A stretch of 64,000 bases of DNA from Schoenoplectus triqueter (GCA_964058805.1 CAXKVV010000058.1:181259-245258), one strand, 5' to 3'. Positions 36,101-47,345 are shown, counted from the first letter of the stretch. The notes: generated from the sequence alone by a model not told the origin. Numbers and translations are program-made.

Positions 36101-37410
36101 AATAGATTATTGATGAACAGCCAATTAATCCATTATTTTGTTCACAGTAATGATGAAAAATAATAACATAGGTACTATGAAGCGTGCAAACATTAGCCCA
36201 CCAAGACTTGAAAGCTACCAAGTAGCCACTATCTACGAAAGAGGTTAGGTAGGTTAGTAACAAAAGGTGATTCTTGCTTTTCCTTAGTTCAACAGAGCTT
36301 CTAATCTCAATCACTCACTGCCCGCTCCAAAAGAATGACGAGAACAAATTCTAGTAAATATCATATCTATATTTCCATCTCAAAAAATACTTTTTTTTCC
36401 ACAAGGAATCATAATGTCCTTCTATGGGATCACAGGTCTATTCATGAGTTCGAGTTTATGATGAAGAAATTGAGTAACTAATAAGAAAAAGAAAAATGTT
36501 CAGAAGCAAGCAAGGGAATATGCCTGAGTGATCAGTTGTCAGATTTGAGTGCTCGTGCTTTTCACAAAAGGCATTTTCACTAAAAATGCGTTCATACAAT
36601 TGTTATTTGTTAACTGGATAAATGAAAGCAACTTATCATGTAAAATACTATGAGGAAACAAGCACCTCAGTTTACTGACAAAATTTTAGTTAAATTAATC
36701 AATCAATCAATCATGCTCACATGATCAACCTTGACTATAAGTTGACTAATTCTCCTTGTACACAATTACCAAAACAAATTGTTATCGAGGATTTCCAATA
36801 ACAATGAGAAAACTGGCATTATCAAATAATAAAAGAATGTTATATAGACAGTACTAGAACTGTATCTCTTTCTGTTAGGAATGAGAAAAAAAAAGAGTGA
36901 ATGCATTTCCTCACGAGGCACAGTCGCACACAAAGCATTGTCCATTAAACAGCGTGTACTTGACACAAACGAATGAAAGGCGAGAGCGAGACCTTTTTAT
37001 CATGGAAGGCACCGAGCGCTTGGCAGAGACCAACTGTGGTTGTAGACTTCCCTTCTCCAAGGGGATTCGGAGTAATTCCTCCCACCACCACGTAAAACGC
37101 ATCCTCCGATCCTTGTAGTTCGTCAAGCACCGACAAAAGCACCTAACAATTAAATCATTTGTCAAAATCGCAACCTTGAATAAAGAAATCGGAGCAAAAG
37201 ATCCAAATGTGAAAGAAAAGGAGGATTCCATAACAAGCTTCAACCTTGGCCTTGTATTTCCCGTACAAATCGTACTGCTCGGGACTGAGATTGAGAGTCT
37301 CCGCTATTTCAGAGATGGGGAGGGGGCTGTACCGAGTTGGCGATGTCGATATCGGTCGGTACAGGAGATACCACCTCCAGCTTTCTTATCGTTTTTGAAG
37401 AAGAAGCCAT
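33169..37410 (-). pseudogene. THFS: Formate-tetrahydrofolate ligase pseudogene, six exons, introns retained
   Basis: The family joins formate to tetrahydrofolate using ATP in one-carbon metabolism. Six minus-strand blocks match it in order: 37410-37245 (MASSSKTIRKLEVVSPVP), 37142-36993 (P-loop region [18 protein letters not shown]), 35812-35592 ([14 protein letters not shown]), 35137-34250 ([14 protein letters not shown] through HHAHGGKGA), 33815-33669 (VDLGIAVHKACE) and 33421-33169 ([20 protein letters not shown], then GKVIGLS-stop). All junctions have GT-AG splice sites, so it is not a processed copy. Lesions: one extra C in exon 1 (about 37320), loss of roughly 35 codons with a frame break in exon 4 (about 34960-35020), two single-base losses (about 34393, 34320), an in-frame codon loss and frameshift in exon 6 (about 33340) and a stop after PTRP (about 33225). 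Assembly indel errors could explain some lesions but not all. Confidence 0.9.
35450..35517 (+). mobile_element. Short 5'-truncated RTE-type LINE 3' end in a pseudogene intron
   Basis: GGTTTCATTTCTAGCCTACCCC, then CAATTTATTTGAGATTAAAGGC and a (TTG)6-7 tail. This is nearly identical to the 3' end of the RTE fragment at 58309-59160 (opposite strand). Only the terminal 60-70 bases are present. Confidence 0.75.
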
Positions 37411-37414
37411 TTAC

Positions 37415-39430
37415 TGATTTTTTGTGCTCTCTTTTCTCTGGTGTTCTCAAGCTCTAGATTTTATTTTCGTAAGTTAAAACAAATTTCATTAATTTATGGG
37501 CAAGAGTTATTTCTTATCCGTTATTTATTTCATTATTAATTATATTATAATATATTTTATTACTAATTATATTATTATTAATTGCTAATTATATTATAAT
37601 CTTTTTATTACTAATTATATTATATTTTTTTATTTTGAAAACAATTTGACTATTTATCTAATTTATATCGTACCCGATAAAACGAGCATGAATAAGACTT
37701 TATTTTCATTAATTTCTCAGTATGGATAGAATTTTTTTTCATTAAATATAATAAGGAGTTAACAGTCCTATACACTAACGGTCAAAATTAAAATGACAGG
37801 ACCATATTATCTTGATATAATAACAGCATACACGGACTCCTATTTGAGTTTAGAAAGATTTTTATCAGACGAGACTACTAGTTTCTTGGTTTGTAAGAAA
37901 ATTTGTTCATTTGTGTTCCACTTTTACGCTTTTACATTTTATAGTGAATTGTTTGTAATCAATCAGTGAAACACTTGAAATTAAGCTCTTTGATTTTCTG
38001 TAATATTGTAAGTTTGCAACTTGGTTCAGTGATCTGGACTACACTGGACTTTTTAAATTGTCTACCTGGTTTTTCAATGCCCATAGTCACATAGTTGGCG
38101 AACATAAATGTATGGTAAACAGTAAACTGATAAAGCAATTGCAATAGCGGAATTACTTGAATATATATAATTTTAATCTAATGATCCCATTTAATATAAT
38201 TATCTCAAATTAAACTTATCAAATGAAAGATCGTCACTTAATCTTTTAGTTTCTAATGGAATCATAAGCACCCCAACTTATTTAATAGTGAAATTTTCCA
38301 TATGGATATCTGGAGCAAAATTACTAAAATAGAAAATTTGCAATCCTTGAGAAAAGCACTACTCTCAGATGATCTCTTAACTAAGCCGATTCGGTTTATT
38401 ATAGAAATTTCAAGGCCCAGTCACCAGAAAAAAAAAACAAAAACAAAAACAAAATGACACTAGACGCAGTTAAAAATGAACCCATAGATTGAGGTTGATT
38501 TGTTGTTATTTGTTAACTTAGGAATTCACATTTTAATTTTATGCAACTAGCAAAAACTATGGCTTTACTATGATGTAAATATTAATGTTATAATTAGATG
38601 ATAAAGCCCATAATCCTTTTGAAATAAATCTTGCAAAATAAAGTCCACTATTCTTCCTTTTATCTCCGTATAAGGCTTGTTTTGGAGATTTGTCAGCAGA
38701 ATCAATAATTGGAAAAAAAATTCTATTTATTTACATTATTGACAAAAATGGATCCTACAAAGGCTAATAGCATTTTCTCGGTTAGTTCTGAAATAACGAT
38801 GGGTATACTTCGTTTTCATTATTAATGGCATTATATTTCTCGAGTGAGGTTATTGTGTGTGATTCAGATTCAAATTTTTAATTTCAAATTAGATTTGATT
38901 GATCTGAATCATTCAATTTAATCTTCATACTAATCTGTTGCAAATTAAATTTATATTTTTAGAAATTTTTGTTAATTTTTTGAATGGAAAGAAGATCATT
39001 ATTTTGAACTAATCAGAATTCTTAGATCAAGTCATTTTCTCCTCATTTTAAAAAATAATATTTAAATTATAAAATTTAATTTGTGAACACATTTTAATAT
39101 AAAAATTAGATTAAAAGGTTTAGTTAAATTATATCTAATTTAAAATTAAAGATTTCAACTCAAAATACACTAACTACCACGAAGCACAATATTTTCACTA
39201 ATTTGAGTATTTGACTCTCATTTTTCTTCTAAGAGACACTATTTTTCCAAGCTTCTCAAGCTTCTTTTTCTTATGAAACAAACGAGATCTGTGGGCGAGT
39301 CTCACCTAATTATTTCAACCTGTCGGCCAGTTACAACAAATTATTTCATATATTTCTGAGGCTTATTTCTGATTTCTATATAAATGACAAAATTACACTA
39401 ATTAAACATAGTTTAGCAGCAAAAAAAGAA
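37415..39430. other. AT-rich intergenic DNA
   Basis: No gene or bounded element is recognised. ATTATATTA-type tracts occur at 37530-37630. Confidence 0.5.
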
Positions 39431-39434
39431 AAAA

Positions 39435-40070
39435 AAATACTCATGTTGTTATTTGAATCCAAGAGCCCGTCATTTTCATTTCACTTGCATACGATCAGAA
39501 TCCCAAATGCAAAATAAGGAAAAAATAATCTAGTTTGACTCATGTAAATCTCAATGAAGAGAAATCAAACTAGAAACCAATAAATTTCCAACATCACTCG
39601 CTATAATTTGAGTTTGAAGGAGATATGTAATGCATCCAATCAATCCATCTTGTCAGAGATCGGTTTGGGGGATGGCTCGCTGCCAGGCGGCATGTCAGAG
39701 AGAAGGCCACCATGCGACGCATCTGAAACGAACCAAGTTGCCAAAAGCTGGAAGATCTCTTTGTAGTCGAGAAAAGATCAGACGAGTTGGAGAGAATCAG
39801 ATACACCAAGGCTTGAATGAGTACAAATATCCCCACCTTGTGTAACATCTCGGTTGGTATCTCAAATGCCATGTCTTGTATCTTTGGTTAATTGTTTGTT
39901 CAACGAAGAGGAAATGAAGTTTTTGGTTTGGATAGTGTTTCTGGTACTTCTTTTGAGTTCAATTTGGAAGAGGAATGTGGGTTTATATAGAGATTCTCTA
40001 AATTTTAGCAAACGGCCATTAATTTTGATGTTGACTTGGAGAGAAAATTCCTTTCAAGATTTACCCTAGG
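39435..40070. repeat. Tandem segmental duplication, unit 1
   Basis: It shares 3' flank (TTATTTGAATC, CAAATGCAAAATAAG, CTCGCTATAATTTGAGTT), coding region and 5' flank (GAGTTCAATTTGGAAG) with 41220-42130 and 44825-45540. The promoter was therefore duplicated together with the gene. Confidence 0.8.
39640..39872 (-). pseudogene. Small membrane protein family, copy 1 (frameshifted)
   Basis: From the ATG at 39872 the protein reads MAFEIPTEMLHKVGIFVLIQALVYLILSNS, one hydrophobic membrane-spanning segment (about residues 12-29) behind a short N-terminus. A basic FQMRRM stretch follows. Compared with copy 3, one base is missing near 39705, so the conserved ending LSDMP-GSEPSP-P-SDKMD is read out of frame and translation runs to 39594 instead of the ancestral stop at 39640. 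A TATA box (CTATATAAAC, 39981-39990) and a W-box (TTGAC, about 40031) lie upstream. I know of no assigned function. It may still be translated with an altered tail, or the missing base may be an assembly error. Confidence 0.7.
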
Positions 40071-40258
40071 AATTGGTAAGTTTAATATTATTATATTCTC
40101 TCGAAAAATTAGATTAAAAAAATGAAGAAAAATAGTTGGTCTGAGGTCCGAGTCCGACTCGATCTAAAGGAGTGTGACCAATAAGAATTAAAGTCAGATG
40201 AGCGATGCATTCCCCAATAAATAAGTAAATTGTCAACATTGCTTTCAAATAAATAATT

Positions 40259-40710
40259 AGGGTTGTCAGAACACTCAAAAACTCATGAGTTATTAGTGAC
40301 TCGTTCAGTATCGATTATAATTTAGTTTGTTTGTTAAATTCGTTAAGTTGATAAGTTGAGTTTGAGTTAGGTTTGATTTTACTCGCTAAACTCGTTAAAC
40401 TGCTAATAATTATTAATTATTATTTATATTATTATATTATAAATTTCAATGTATTATAGAAGTTATAATTTAATTAATATATATGAAATTATTGTATGAA
40501 ATATGTATAAAATTATGTTGTTATTATTTCTTTATTTTTTATAATTTTGCGTAAAATATTATCAATTATTAAATGAGCCATTAACAAGCTAGCTTGGTTC
40601 ACTTGTTAAATTAACGAGTTAATCTCAAATCAGTGTTTTTGACTTGTTAAGTTAATGAAGTGATCTTGAGCTTAGCCTACCTCGACTCGACTCGGTTTAT
40701 TTACAACTCT
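40259..40710. mobile_element. MITE with AGGGTTGT...ACAACTCT ends
   Basis: The ends are inverted with one mismatch. ACTCG/CGAGT motifs crowd both subterminal regions around an AT-rich core, matching the design of the other hAT-like MITEs in the window. It is non-coding. Confidence 0.6.
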
Positions 40711-40714
40711 GTTA

Positions 40715-41215
40715 ATAATGCATTTAGTCTAGATTCGGATAAAGTTGCAGTATATAGAAATTAAGAGGCTGACCACCTTTAGAATCAATGACTTAATTAT
40801 GAGGAGATTCAATTAACCATTGTTAATCTTCGAAGTATGGGGTCAAGATTTTGATAAATATCAATTCTATATAGTTTGGAGTACTAAATGAGCAATGTGT
40901 GGCCAACACAAATTCTTCAACTCACTGTTTGTTTCTGTAAATTCTATTTAATTTTACTTATTTATTTGATTTATAGACTTAATTATTTAAATATTTTATA
41001 GTGTTTGCAAAATTCCCTTTTGTGACATAAATATTTACACAACAAATGTAAATAATCATTAACTTTCCTTCTATTTATTTTTTTTGAACCTTATTTCTCT
41101 TCTTATATATAATCACATTAATTTATAGTAATAACAAATTATTTCTCTTCTTATGTGAAGTGGGCAACGAAGATGATTAATCTTTATCACGAACAAAATA
41201 GTCACTACGATCGAT
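40715..41215. other. Intergenic DNA between duplication units 1 and 2
   Basis: A TTATTTCTCTTCTTAT repeat appears twice at 41091 and 41141; otherwise nothing is recognised. Confidence 0.45.
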
Positions 41216-41421
41216 AATGATTTGGATTCAAAATAAAGAACTCATTACGCCGAAAACAATATTAATTAGTTTGACTCAACGCGAATCCCCACTTATTTAT
41301 AGAAGCAAAATTTCAAATTCTCAATAAGGAAAAAAAAACTAATTAATCTTGTTTGACTCACTTGAATCTCAATAAATGAACTAAACAATAAAACAATAAT
41401 TTTCCTACTTACTCTCGCTAT

Positions 41422-41500
41422 AATTTGTGTGCAAAGAGATGCACAATGCTCTCGCTATATTTTGTGTGCAAAGAGATGCATAATGCATCAATTGATTCCC
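41422..41500. repeat. 37-bp tandem duplication in the 3' flank of copy 2
   Basis: CTCTCGCTATAATTTGTGTG-CAAAGAGATGCACAATG is followed at once by CTCTCGCTATATTTTGTGTG-CAAAGAGATGCATAATG. Confidence 0.9.
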
Positions 41501-41935
41501 ATCTTATCAGAGACTGGCTTGAGGGACCGCGCACCGTCATGGAAAGTATGGGAGATTCAAAACACTTTGAATTAAAAAAATAATTCAAAGTTTTTTAGAA
41601 CCATTAATTTTGCATCGAGATTTGTACTTTTAATAAAATTTAAATTTAAAATTTATACTTTTCAATAATCATTACGAATCTCGATGCAAAATTATTTATT
41701 CTAAAAAATTTGAACTAATTTTTTAATTCAAAGTGCTTTGAATCTCCCCACCTCCATGGCATGTCAGAGAGAAACACCTCCATGGAGGTGCTGTGTATCC
41801 GAAACGAACTAAGTTCCCGAAAGCTGAAAGATCTATTTACAGTAGAGAGATTCAACGAGTTGGAGAGAATCAGACACACCAAGGCTTGAACGAGCACAAA
41901 TATCCCATCTTGTGTAACATCTCCGTTGATATTTC
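41488..41935 (-). pseudogene. Small membrane protein family, copy 2 (broken and split by a MITE)
   Basis: The conserved frame ALVCLILSNSLNLS, SFSFRELSSFR and EVFLSDMP is readable, but the ATG-GAG-TTT start seen in copy 3 is missing and one base is lost before the membrane segment (near 41905). A 200-bp foldback MITE (41550-41748) separates EVFLSDMP from the C-terminal VSDKMG block (about 41490-41535). W-boxes at 42088-42102 and a TATA-like site near 42047 remain in the 5' flank. It is clearly non-functional as a copy of the family. Confidence 0.8.
41550..41748. mobile_element. Foldback MITE inside copy 2
   Basis: GGGAGATTCAAA (41550) and TTTGAATCTCCC (to 41748) are inverse ends. The arms continue with ACACTTTGAATTAAAAAA, TCTAGAATAAAT-like blocks, TTTTGCATCGAGATT and its inverse AATCTCGATGCAAAA. 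Each arm is about 90 bp. No clear target duplication was found. Confidence 0.85.
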
Positions 41936-42799
41936 TCTTTTTGATTGTTTGTTCAAAGAAGAGGAATTGAAGGCGTGATATGTTGAATGTTCGGTTGAGT
42001 CTTCTTTATTTTTAGTTCAATTTGGAAGAGGAAGTGGGTTTCTAATTTATTATACAGATTCTCCGAACTTCCAGTGAAACAACCCCCTTTGACCGTTGAC
42101 TCAGAGAGAAACTTCATTTAAGCTTTACTTCTTTTTTTTTTTTTAAGAAATTGAGCTTCGAGAACTACACCGAGGAATAGTTACTTGTAATGTTAAAATA
42201 TTCTTTAACAGAAATTAGAAAAGAAAAGAAGAAAAAGAAAAAGAAAAGACAAGAATTGGTCTGGGTTCCAGAGTCCAGACTTCCAGCTCCAAAGGACCAA
42301 TTCAAGTAATTAATTGACAAAACATTGATTTCAAATAATTTGGTTCTAGATTCGGATAGTTCACACTAAGCTTCTGCCAATTATGTGGCGACTATTGTAG
42401 TTCTATATTTTCATTTTTCAAATATCAGACGCTTGATTTTTTTTTTGATTGAAAAGATGAGAGTTCAAACTCTCAAATTTTATAATTGTGTATAAAGATC
42501 TTTATTCGGATTTCGAACACACGAATTCTAACACAAACCATGCTTGATTTAGTGGGCGGTTGAGATTTTGTGTGCAAGGCAATTAATATTATCCCATCCG
42601 TGCTTTTTGCTATTCATCTCGCTATTCCAATTTGATTAGTGTATGTATTAGAGTTCTTTGGAGAAAAATAGTGTCATTTCTTTTTTCCTACAATACGTAC
42701 TAAGGCAGAAACTAGCTCTTGCGATTTAAACTGCAGCGATAATTTTTTTTTCAGTAATCATTTGATATTCAAATGAGAAAACTATTCTTGTACACTGCC

Positions 42800-44650
42800 C
42801 ACGAAATCTTGCATTATGTCAAACAACTGAACGAAAAAAAATGCTTCTTAAATGAGACTTTGAGAAAGCTTTTGACTCTGTTAATTGAAATTATATCTTA
42901 AATACTTAAAAAAAAGATTTGATGAGAGATGGATTCATTAGATGGAACAAGTACTGTGGGGAGGGCACAATGTTGTTCTCATAAATAATTTTTTTTTGGC
43001 ACTTACTTTAAATGCAATATAGGAAGATCCTTTAATTTATCTCTTTATCTTTTTTTTCTTGCGGTAGACGAACTAAATAATATTTTTTTTTTTACTGGAG
43101 TTGCCTTAGGCCACTTTAAATGACTAGATCCTCTTGTACTTAACAACTCTCAAAATTTTAATCTGCAATATGCAGATTATACTTAAATTTGCTTTTTCTC
43201 AAAGCAGATCATTTAAAGATTGAATGAGTTAAATGGGCTTTAAGAATTGAGAGATTTTGAGGGAATTTCTGAACTTAGCATTAACTTTCATAAATCAAAA
43301 TTAATTTCTCTGAATATTAAACACATTCAAGCACAAATATTTGCTACTCAATTACATTGTAAACTAGATACTTTACTTCTTAAATACCTTGGTTTATCAT
43401 TGGAAACAACCTACACATGTTGAACAGCAAAAAAATATTAACAAAATTCAAGCTATTCCCTTTAGGCGGGAGTTTGTTCTACTTAATTCTATCTTTACAT
43501 CCATTCCCTTGTATTACATATCAATTTATAAAATATCTAAATGGGCCATATCAAGAATTGATAAAATAAGAAAAAAAAAATTCTCTAGGCAGGAGCTGAC
43601 TCCTCCTAGAGAACGTGAGGGATGTGGAGTATTCAATTTACAACAGATGAACATTGCCTTTTTATGCAAAAGGGTCTCAAGTTCATTTACAAAGAAGATC
43701 ATAGTCTTTGGAAAAAGTTAGATCTCATTTTAAGTATTATTCCTCTAATGTGGATAAGTTCTTCCCATTTTGAAAAGTTGTATGCTCTGTCAAATATTTC
43801 CTACTCCTAGGCTCCTCTAGGATAGTTGATAATAGGGATACAATTAATTTTTTTTGGCATGATATTTAATATAATAATTATCCTTTATCAATGCACTTTT
43901 TGCTGGTTTATGCTAAAACAAAAAAATGTGAATATTACACCAGCTAAGGTGTGGAATTCTGGAACTATAAGGTTACATGTAACTAGGGGATCAGTAGGGC
44001 TATGAGAGTGAAAATAACTCAATTAATTGTCTTACTTGTTTTTAACCTTTTCTACAGAAACTATTGATTTTGTCATTTGGATTTTTAAGTCCTCTGATAT
44101 TTATTCAATTAAATCAATGTACATTTTTCTAATTTTTTTTGGAGGAGAGGGGAGGGGTGGTAAATATCTTTTAACTAAATCAATGTGGATTTTAAAAATC
44201 CTCTTAAACACAAATTTTTCTTATGGATGATATTGAACAATAAAATTCTTACCAAAGATAATTTAATTAAAATAAGGTGGCAGAGTGATACATAATGTAT
44301 TTTTGTCATCAAGCGAAAATAGTACCTCACTTATTTTTTATTGCTCTTACATTGCTGATTTATGACAATCTATCTACCTCTCATCCCCAAAGTGTTTTAC
44401 TGAATTTTTGTTTTACCTCTTAACTTGATTTTTGAAATTCCTGTATCAAGCTGACAATTTCAGATTTTCAGTTTGGGATATATTTTAGCTGTCACTATTT
44501 GGATTATTGGTTAGAAAGGAATCATCGGATTTTTTTTTTCATAATACTGAGGTTCCAATGCTAAAACTAAATATTATGCTATTTGTCAACTTTATAAATA
44601 TTAGATATATCTCTCTTCTAACTTGGAGAACATTATGGTGATTAATTTGG
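42800..44650 (+). pseudogene. L1-type LINE ORF2 fragment (reverse transcriptase to zinc-finger region)
   Basis: Despite many stops and shifts the order of a plant L1 reverse transcriptase is clear. KAFDSVN lies near 42868 and DGFIRWNKYCGEGT near 42928. LQYADYT stands at about 43163, where the catalytic YADD is altered to YADY. INFHKSKLISLN follows near 43280 and YLGLSLE near 43390. Then come LNSIFTSIPLYYISIYKISKWAISRIDKIR, GCGVFNLQQMNIAFLCKR and finally ILNNKILTKDNLIKIRWQ with a zf-RVT remnant near 44230-44330. The element lies between copies 2 and 3 of the small membrane protein family. The 5' part and the ends were not identified. Confidence 0.85.
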
Positions 44651-45076
44651 ATGGTGCACTACAACCACAGAATTTGCAGCAGCTTCCATTCCAAGCACAT
44701 CCACTCAGCCGATGGCCCACCTTTAGCTTCCTTGATTTCTACCAATAACACAACAGGGACTGGAGGGTCTGGCACTTAAATGGATCAAGATCTATTGGAT
44801 TAGTTATTAGATGTTTAGCAGAAAGAAATACTCGTTGTGTTATTTGAATCAAAAAGTGGTGTTATTTGAATCAAAAAGTCGTAAACTTATATTGGCTATT
44901 ATTATATATGCACATCAAGTATCCACTTGTGCAACCAAAATCCCAAATGCAAAATAAGAAAAAAAAATTGTGTTTGAGTCACCTAAAACACAATAAACGG
45001 ATCAAACAACAAAAGAAGAATTTTCCTATATACTCTCGCTATAATTTGAGTTCAAAGAATTACATAATGCATCGAT

Positions 45077-45310
45077 TTATTCCATCTTATCAGAGACCGC
45101 CATCGGGGACGGCTCACCGCCTTGTGGCATGTCAGAGAGAAACGCCTCCATCCGCCGCATCCGAAATGAACTGAGTTGCCGAAAGCTAAAAGATTTCTTT
45201 GTAGTCGAGAACAGATTCGATGAGTTTGAGAGGATCAAATACACCAAGGCTTGAATGAGTACAAATATGCCCACCTTGTGTAGCATCTCGGTTGGTATCT
45301 CAAACTCCAT
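45077..45310 (-). CDS. Small single-pass membrane protein, intact copy 3 (77 aa)
   Basis: I start at the ATG at 45310 because both paralogues align from this Met; the upstream in-frame Met (45412) lies in the shared 5' leader. The protein begins MEFEIPTEMLHKVG, has a hydrophobic segment at about 12-29 (IFVLIQALVYLILS), then a serine/phenylalanine/arginine-rich stretch (SFSFRQLSSFRMRRM) and a conserved tail LSDMPQGGEPSP. That layout suggests a short luminal or extracellular N-terminus and a basic cytosolic tail, but topology is inference. Plants carry similar small uncharacterised proteins; I cannot name a function. A TATA box lies about 125 bp upstream and W-boxes 50 bp beyond it. Copies 1 and 2 upstream in the array are broken. 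Confidence 0.8.
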   Translation of the reverse strand: MEFEIPTEMLHKVGIFVLIQALVYLILSNSSNLFSTTKKSFSFRQLSSFRMRRMEAFLSDMPQGGEPSPMAVSDKME

Positions 45311-45430
45311 GTCTTGTTTTTTCTTCTTGGTTGATTGGTTGTTCAAAGAGGAGGAATTGAAGCTGTGATCTGGGGAGCGTGTTCGGTTGAGCTTTTCGAA
45401 TTTTGAGTTCAATTTGGAAGGGGATGTGGA

Positions 45431-45500
45431 TTTTTATACAGATTAATTTAATCTCCGACTTCTAGTTCTAGAGAAACAGCAGCCCCTTTGACCGCTGACT
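45431..45500 (-). promoter_or_regulatory. Promoter of copy 3: TATA box and W-box pair
   Basis: TATAAAAA (45431-45438 on minus) lies 120 bp before the start codon. TTTGACCGCTGACT on plus (45487-45500) holds a TTGACC W-box and a second imperfect one. The corresponding block in unit 2 has two perfect W-boxes (TTGACC, TTGACT at 42089-42101), and unit 1 keeps one (about 40031). WRKY control is inferred from this conservation. Confidence 0.5.
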
Positions 45501-45540
45501 TGGAGAGAAGCTTCCTTTCAAGTTTAGTCGGAGAAATAAT

Positions 45541-46075
45541 AATAATAATAATAATAATATGTGATATATCTTTTCGAGAAATTAGAGAGGAGAGAAGAAA
45601 GGATATGGATTCTGGGTTCGGATGGTTCACGGCTGCTGCATGCCAGTTAATTATACATTTATGCGCAACGGCTGACGGTTGTGGATCTCTCTTCAATTTG
45701 ATTAGCGGGTCAATTGATGGGTTATTCTTATTGCTGATTAACTTAGAATTTATTTTTGCATTCATTGTTCTCCAACCAGTAGGCAACTAATTGTAGAAAA
45801 ATACATAATTTCCTAAATAAAAAAAAACTACCATCACGAAATATACACTGGAAAGTGAAAAATCATTCTCTTCCTGCCTATTCTCTCTTTTTCTTCTCTC
45901 TCAAAAATCATCTCCCATTAATCTCTCAAAAGCCATCTTCCATTAATTAGAGATGTCTCTCTCCAGAAAGACAGAAAGATAGAAGACCCTACCAGCCATG
46001 ACCACAACCGTAGAAAAAACAGATTGAGACAAACAACGATTTTCATATAGAAAGAAAAAGAAGGTGGAATAGAGT
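45541..46075. other. Intergenic stretch
   Basis: It has an (AAT)n run at 45536-45560 and a near-repeat TCTCTCAAAA-CATCTTCCATTAAT at 45897-45945. The open frames on both strands at 45448-45790 show no domain. Confidence 0.45.
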
Positions 46076-46083
46076 AATTCTAC

Positions 46084-47345
46084 TCTACATCCAGCTTTTA
46101 TGATATATTTAAATTTTACGATACATGTTTTAGATAAATATTTCTCTAATTAATCTAGATGTATTTCAATTTACTTTGTATATCAAAATTTAACTTGCTT
46201 AAAAGAGATGTTGCCTTAAATTATACAATTTTAAAGTCTTAATGATGAGATTTCACACTAATAGAATTTTTTTGTATCAGTGTATATATAAATTTTAGCC
46301 GCGTGAGTATAGATATTGACTGATTAACATGAGCACTCCAACATACATTTTAGTGAATTTTATTTTGAACTATATTTAAATTATACTTGTGTGCGTTACC
46401 CATGACACTTCAGTAGAGTGGAAGACAATATCGTGCATGCACACAAGTGAAGTTCATTAGAATGCATGTTGGGTACTCATGCCAATTAATCACTATTTAT
46501 ACTCATGCTATTAAAATTCATGCACTAATCTGTGGATAATCAAAGCGCCGCCAAGAGTCCTCACATTTACGTGGTTAATGCTGCGAAATGCAATACTCAC
46601 AGTGGATAACTTACAAAGGAGGGGATGACAACTGACCAATATATGTCATATGTGCGGCAAAGCAGAAGAAACAATCTCTCATCTATTCACAGCATGTCAA
46701 TATGTCAAGGAAATACGGTGTTACATCCATGATATGAAACAAACACACAAACCTGTTTCTACTGAGTATAGGGCCGGTAGGTATCACTTTATCTTGGACG
46801 TAAGACAGAATACACATTGGAAGAGAATAGAAATTATCACCTGCTTTGTCATATGGAGGGAGAGATGTACAAGGATATTTCAAGAGCAAAACAAGGCGCC
46901 TATGACGATAGTGAGGGAGATATTACTAGAATATGAAAATTGGTTCGCTAACAACGATCAAGGATAAAAACACTTAGATCATATTCACCTTTCCGTTCTG
47001 TGTTCTCTCTTTAACTTTTTTTCATTTCCATTTTTCTTTTTTAACTGATCTGTATACAAAGCTCACACGCTTGTGATCAATGTAACTTCGCAGATTAATA
47101 AAATTTGAAGGCGCAGACCTTCATCTTTTCGATCAAAAAAAATTCATGCACTAATGCACACACCCATACAAAAATATTCCAGTAGTGTCATGATTTTATG
47201 ATGAATGATAAATCAATCTCTAAATTATTTTAGATATAATACATATTATGTTTAAACCATTAAAAACACATCTATGATTTTATTTTATTTTTTTATTTGA
47301 TCAATATTTCTCAAAAAATGTACCATAAAAGTTGGATGTACACTG
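46084..47345. mobile_element. Foldback MITE (about 650 bp without insert) interrupted by an L1
   Basis: The left end CTACATCCAGCTTTTATG (46084) pairs with CATAAAAGTTGGATGTAC (to 47341). Inner arm blocks also pair: GATTAACATGAGCACTCCAACATAC with GTTGGGTACTCATGCCAATTAATC, and TTTTTTTGTATCAGTGT with the inverse of ACACCCATACAAAAATA, which lies beyond the L1. The centre is near 46420. The arms match only when the 46530-47138 L1 is removed, proving the order of insertions. Confidence 0.8.
46530..47138 (+). mobile_element. 5'-truncated L1 insertion with poly-A tail and 17-bp TSD
   Basis: The frame reads LWIIKAPPRVLTFTWLMLRNAILTVDNLQRRG, one TGA stop where a Trp codon is expected, then the zf-RVT finger CHMCGKAEETISHLFTAC and RIEIITCFVIWRERCTRIF to a stop at 46967. 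The 3' UTR has AATAAA at about 47096 and ends in a short poly-A run. AAAATTCATGCACTAAT flanks it at 46513-46529 and 47139-47155. The target TT/AAAA matches L1 endonuclease preference. It is a comparatively recent insertion. Confidence 0.9.

Larger units (their letters stand above)
44825..45540. repeat. Tandem segmental duplication, unit 3
   Basis: This is the intact unit, homologous along 3' flank, gene and promoter to units 1 and 2. A 21-bp tandem repeat (GTTATTTGAATCAAAAAGT, twice) marks its left edge at 44838-44878. Confidence 0.8.

Noticed and set aside
42440..42540. tRNA-like or SINE box B (GAGAGTTCAAACTCTC)
   Set aside because: There is no box A at the right distance, no poly-A tail and no duplication.
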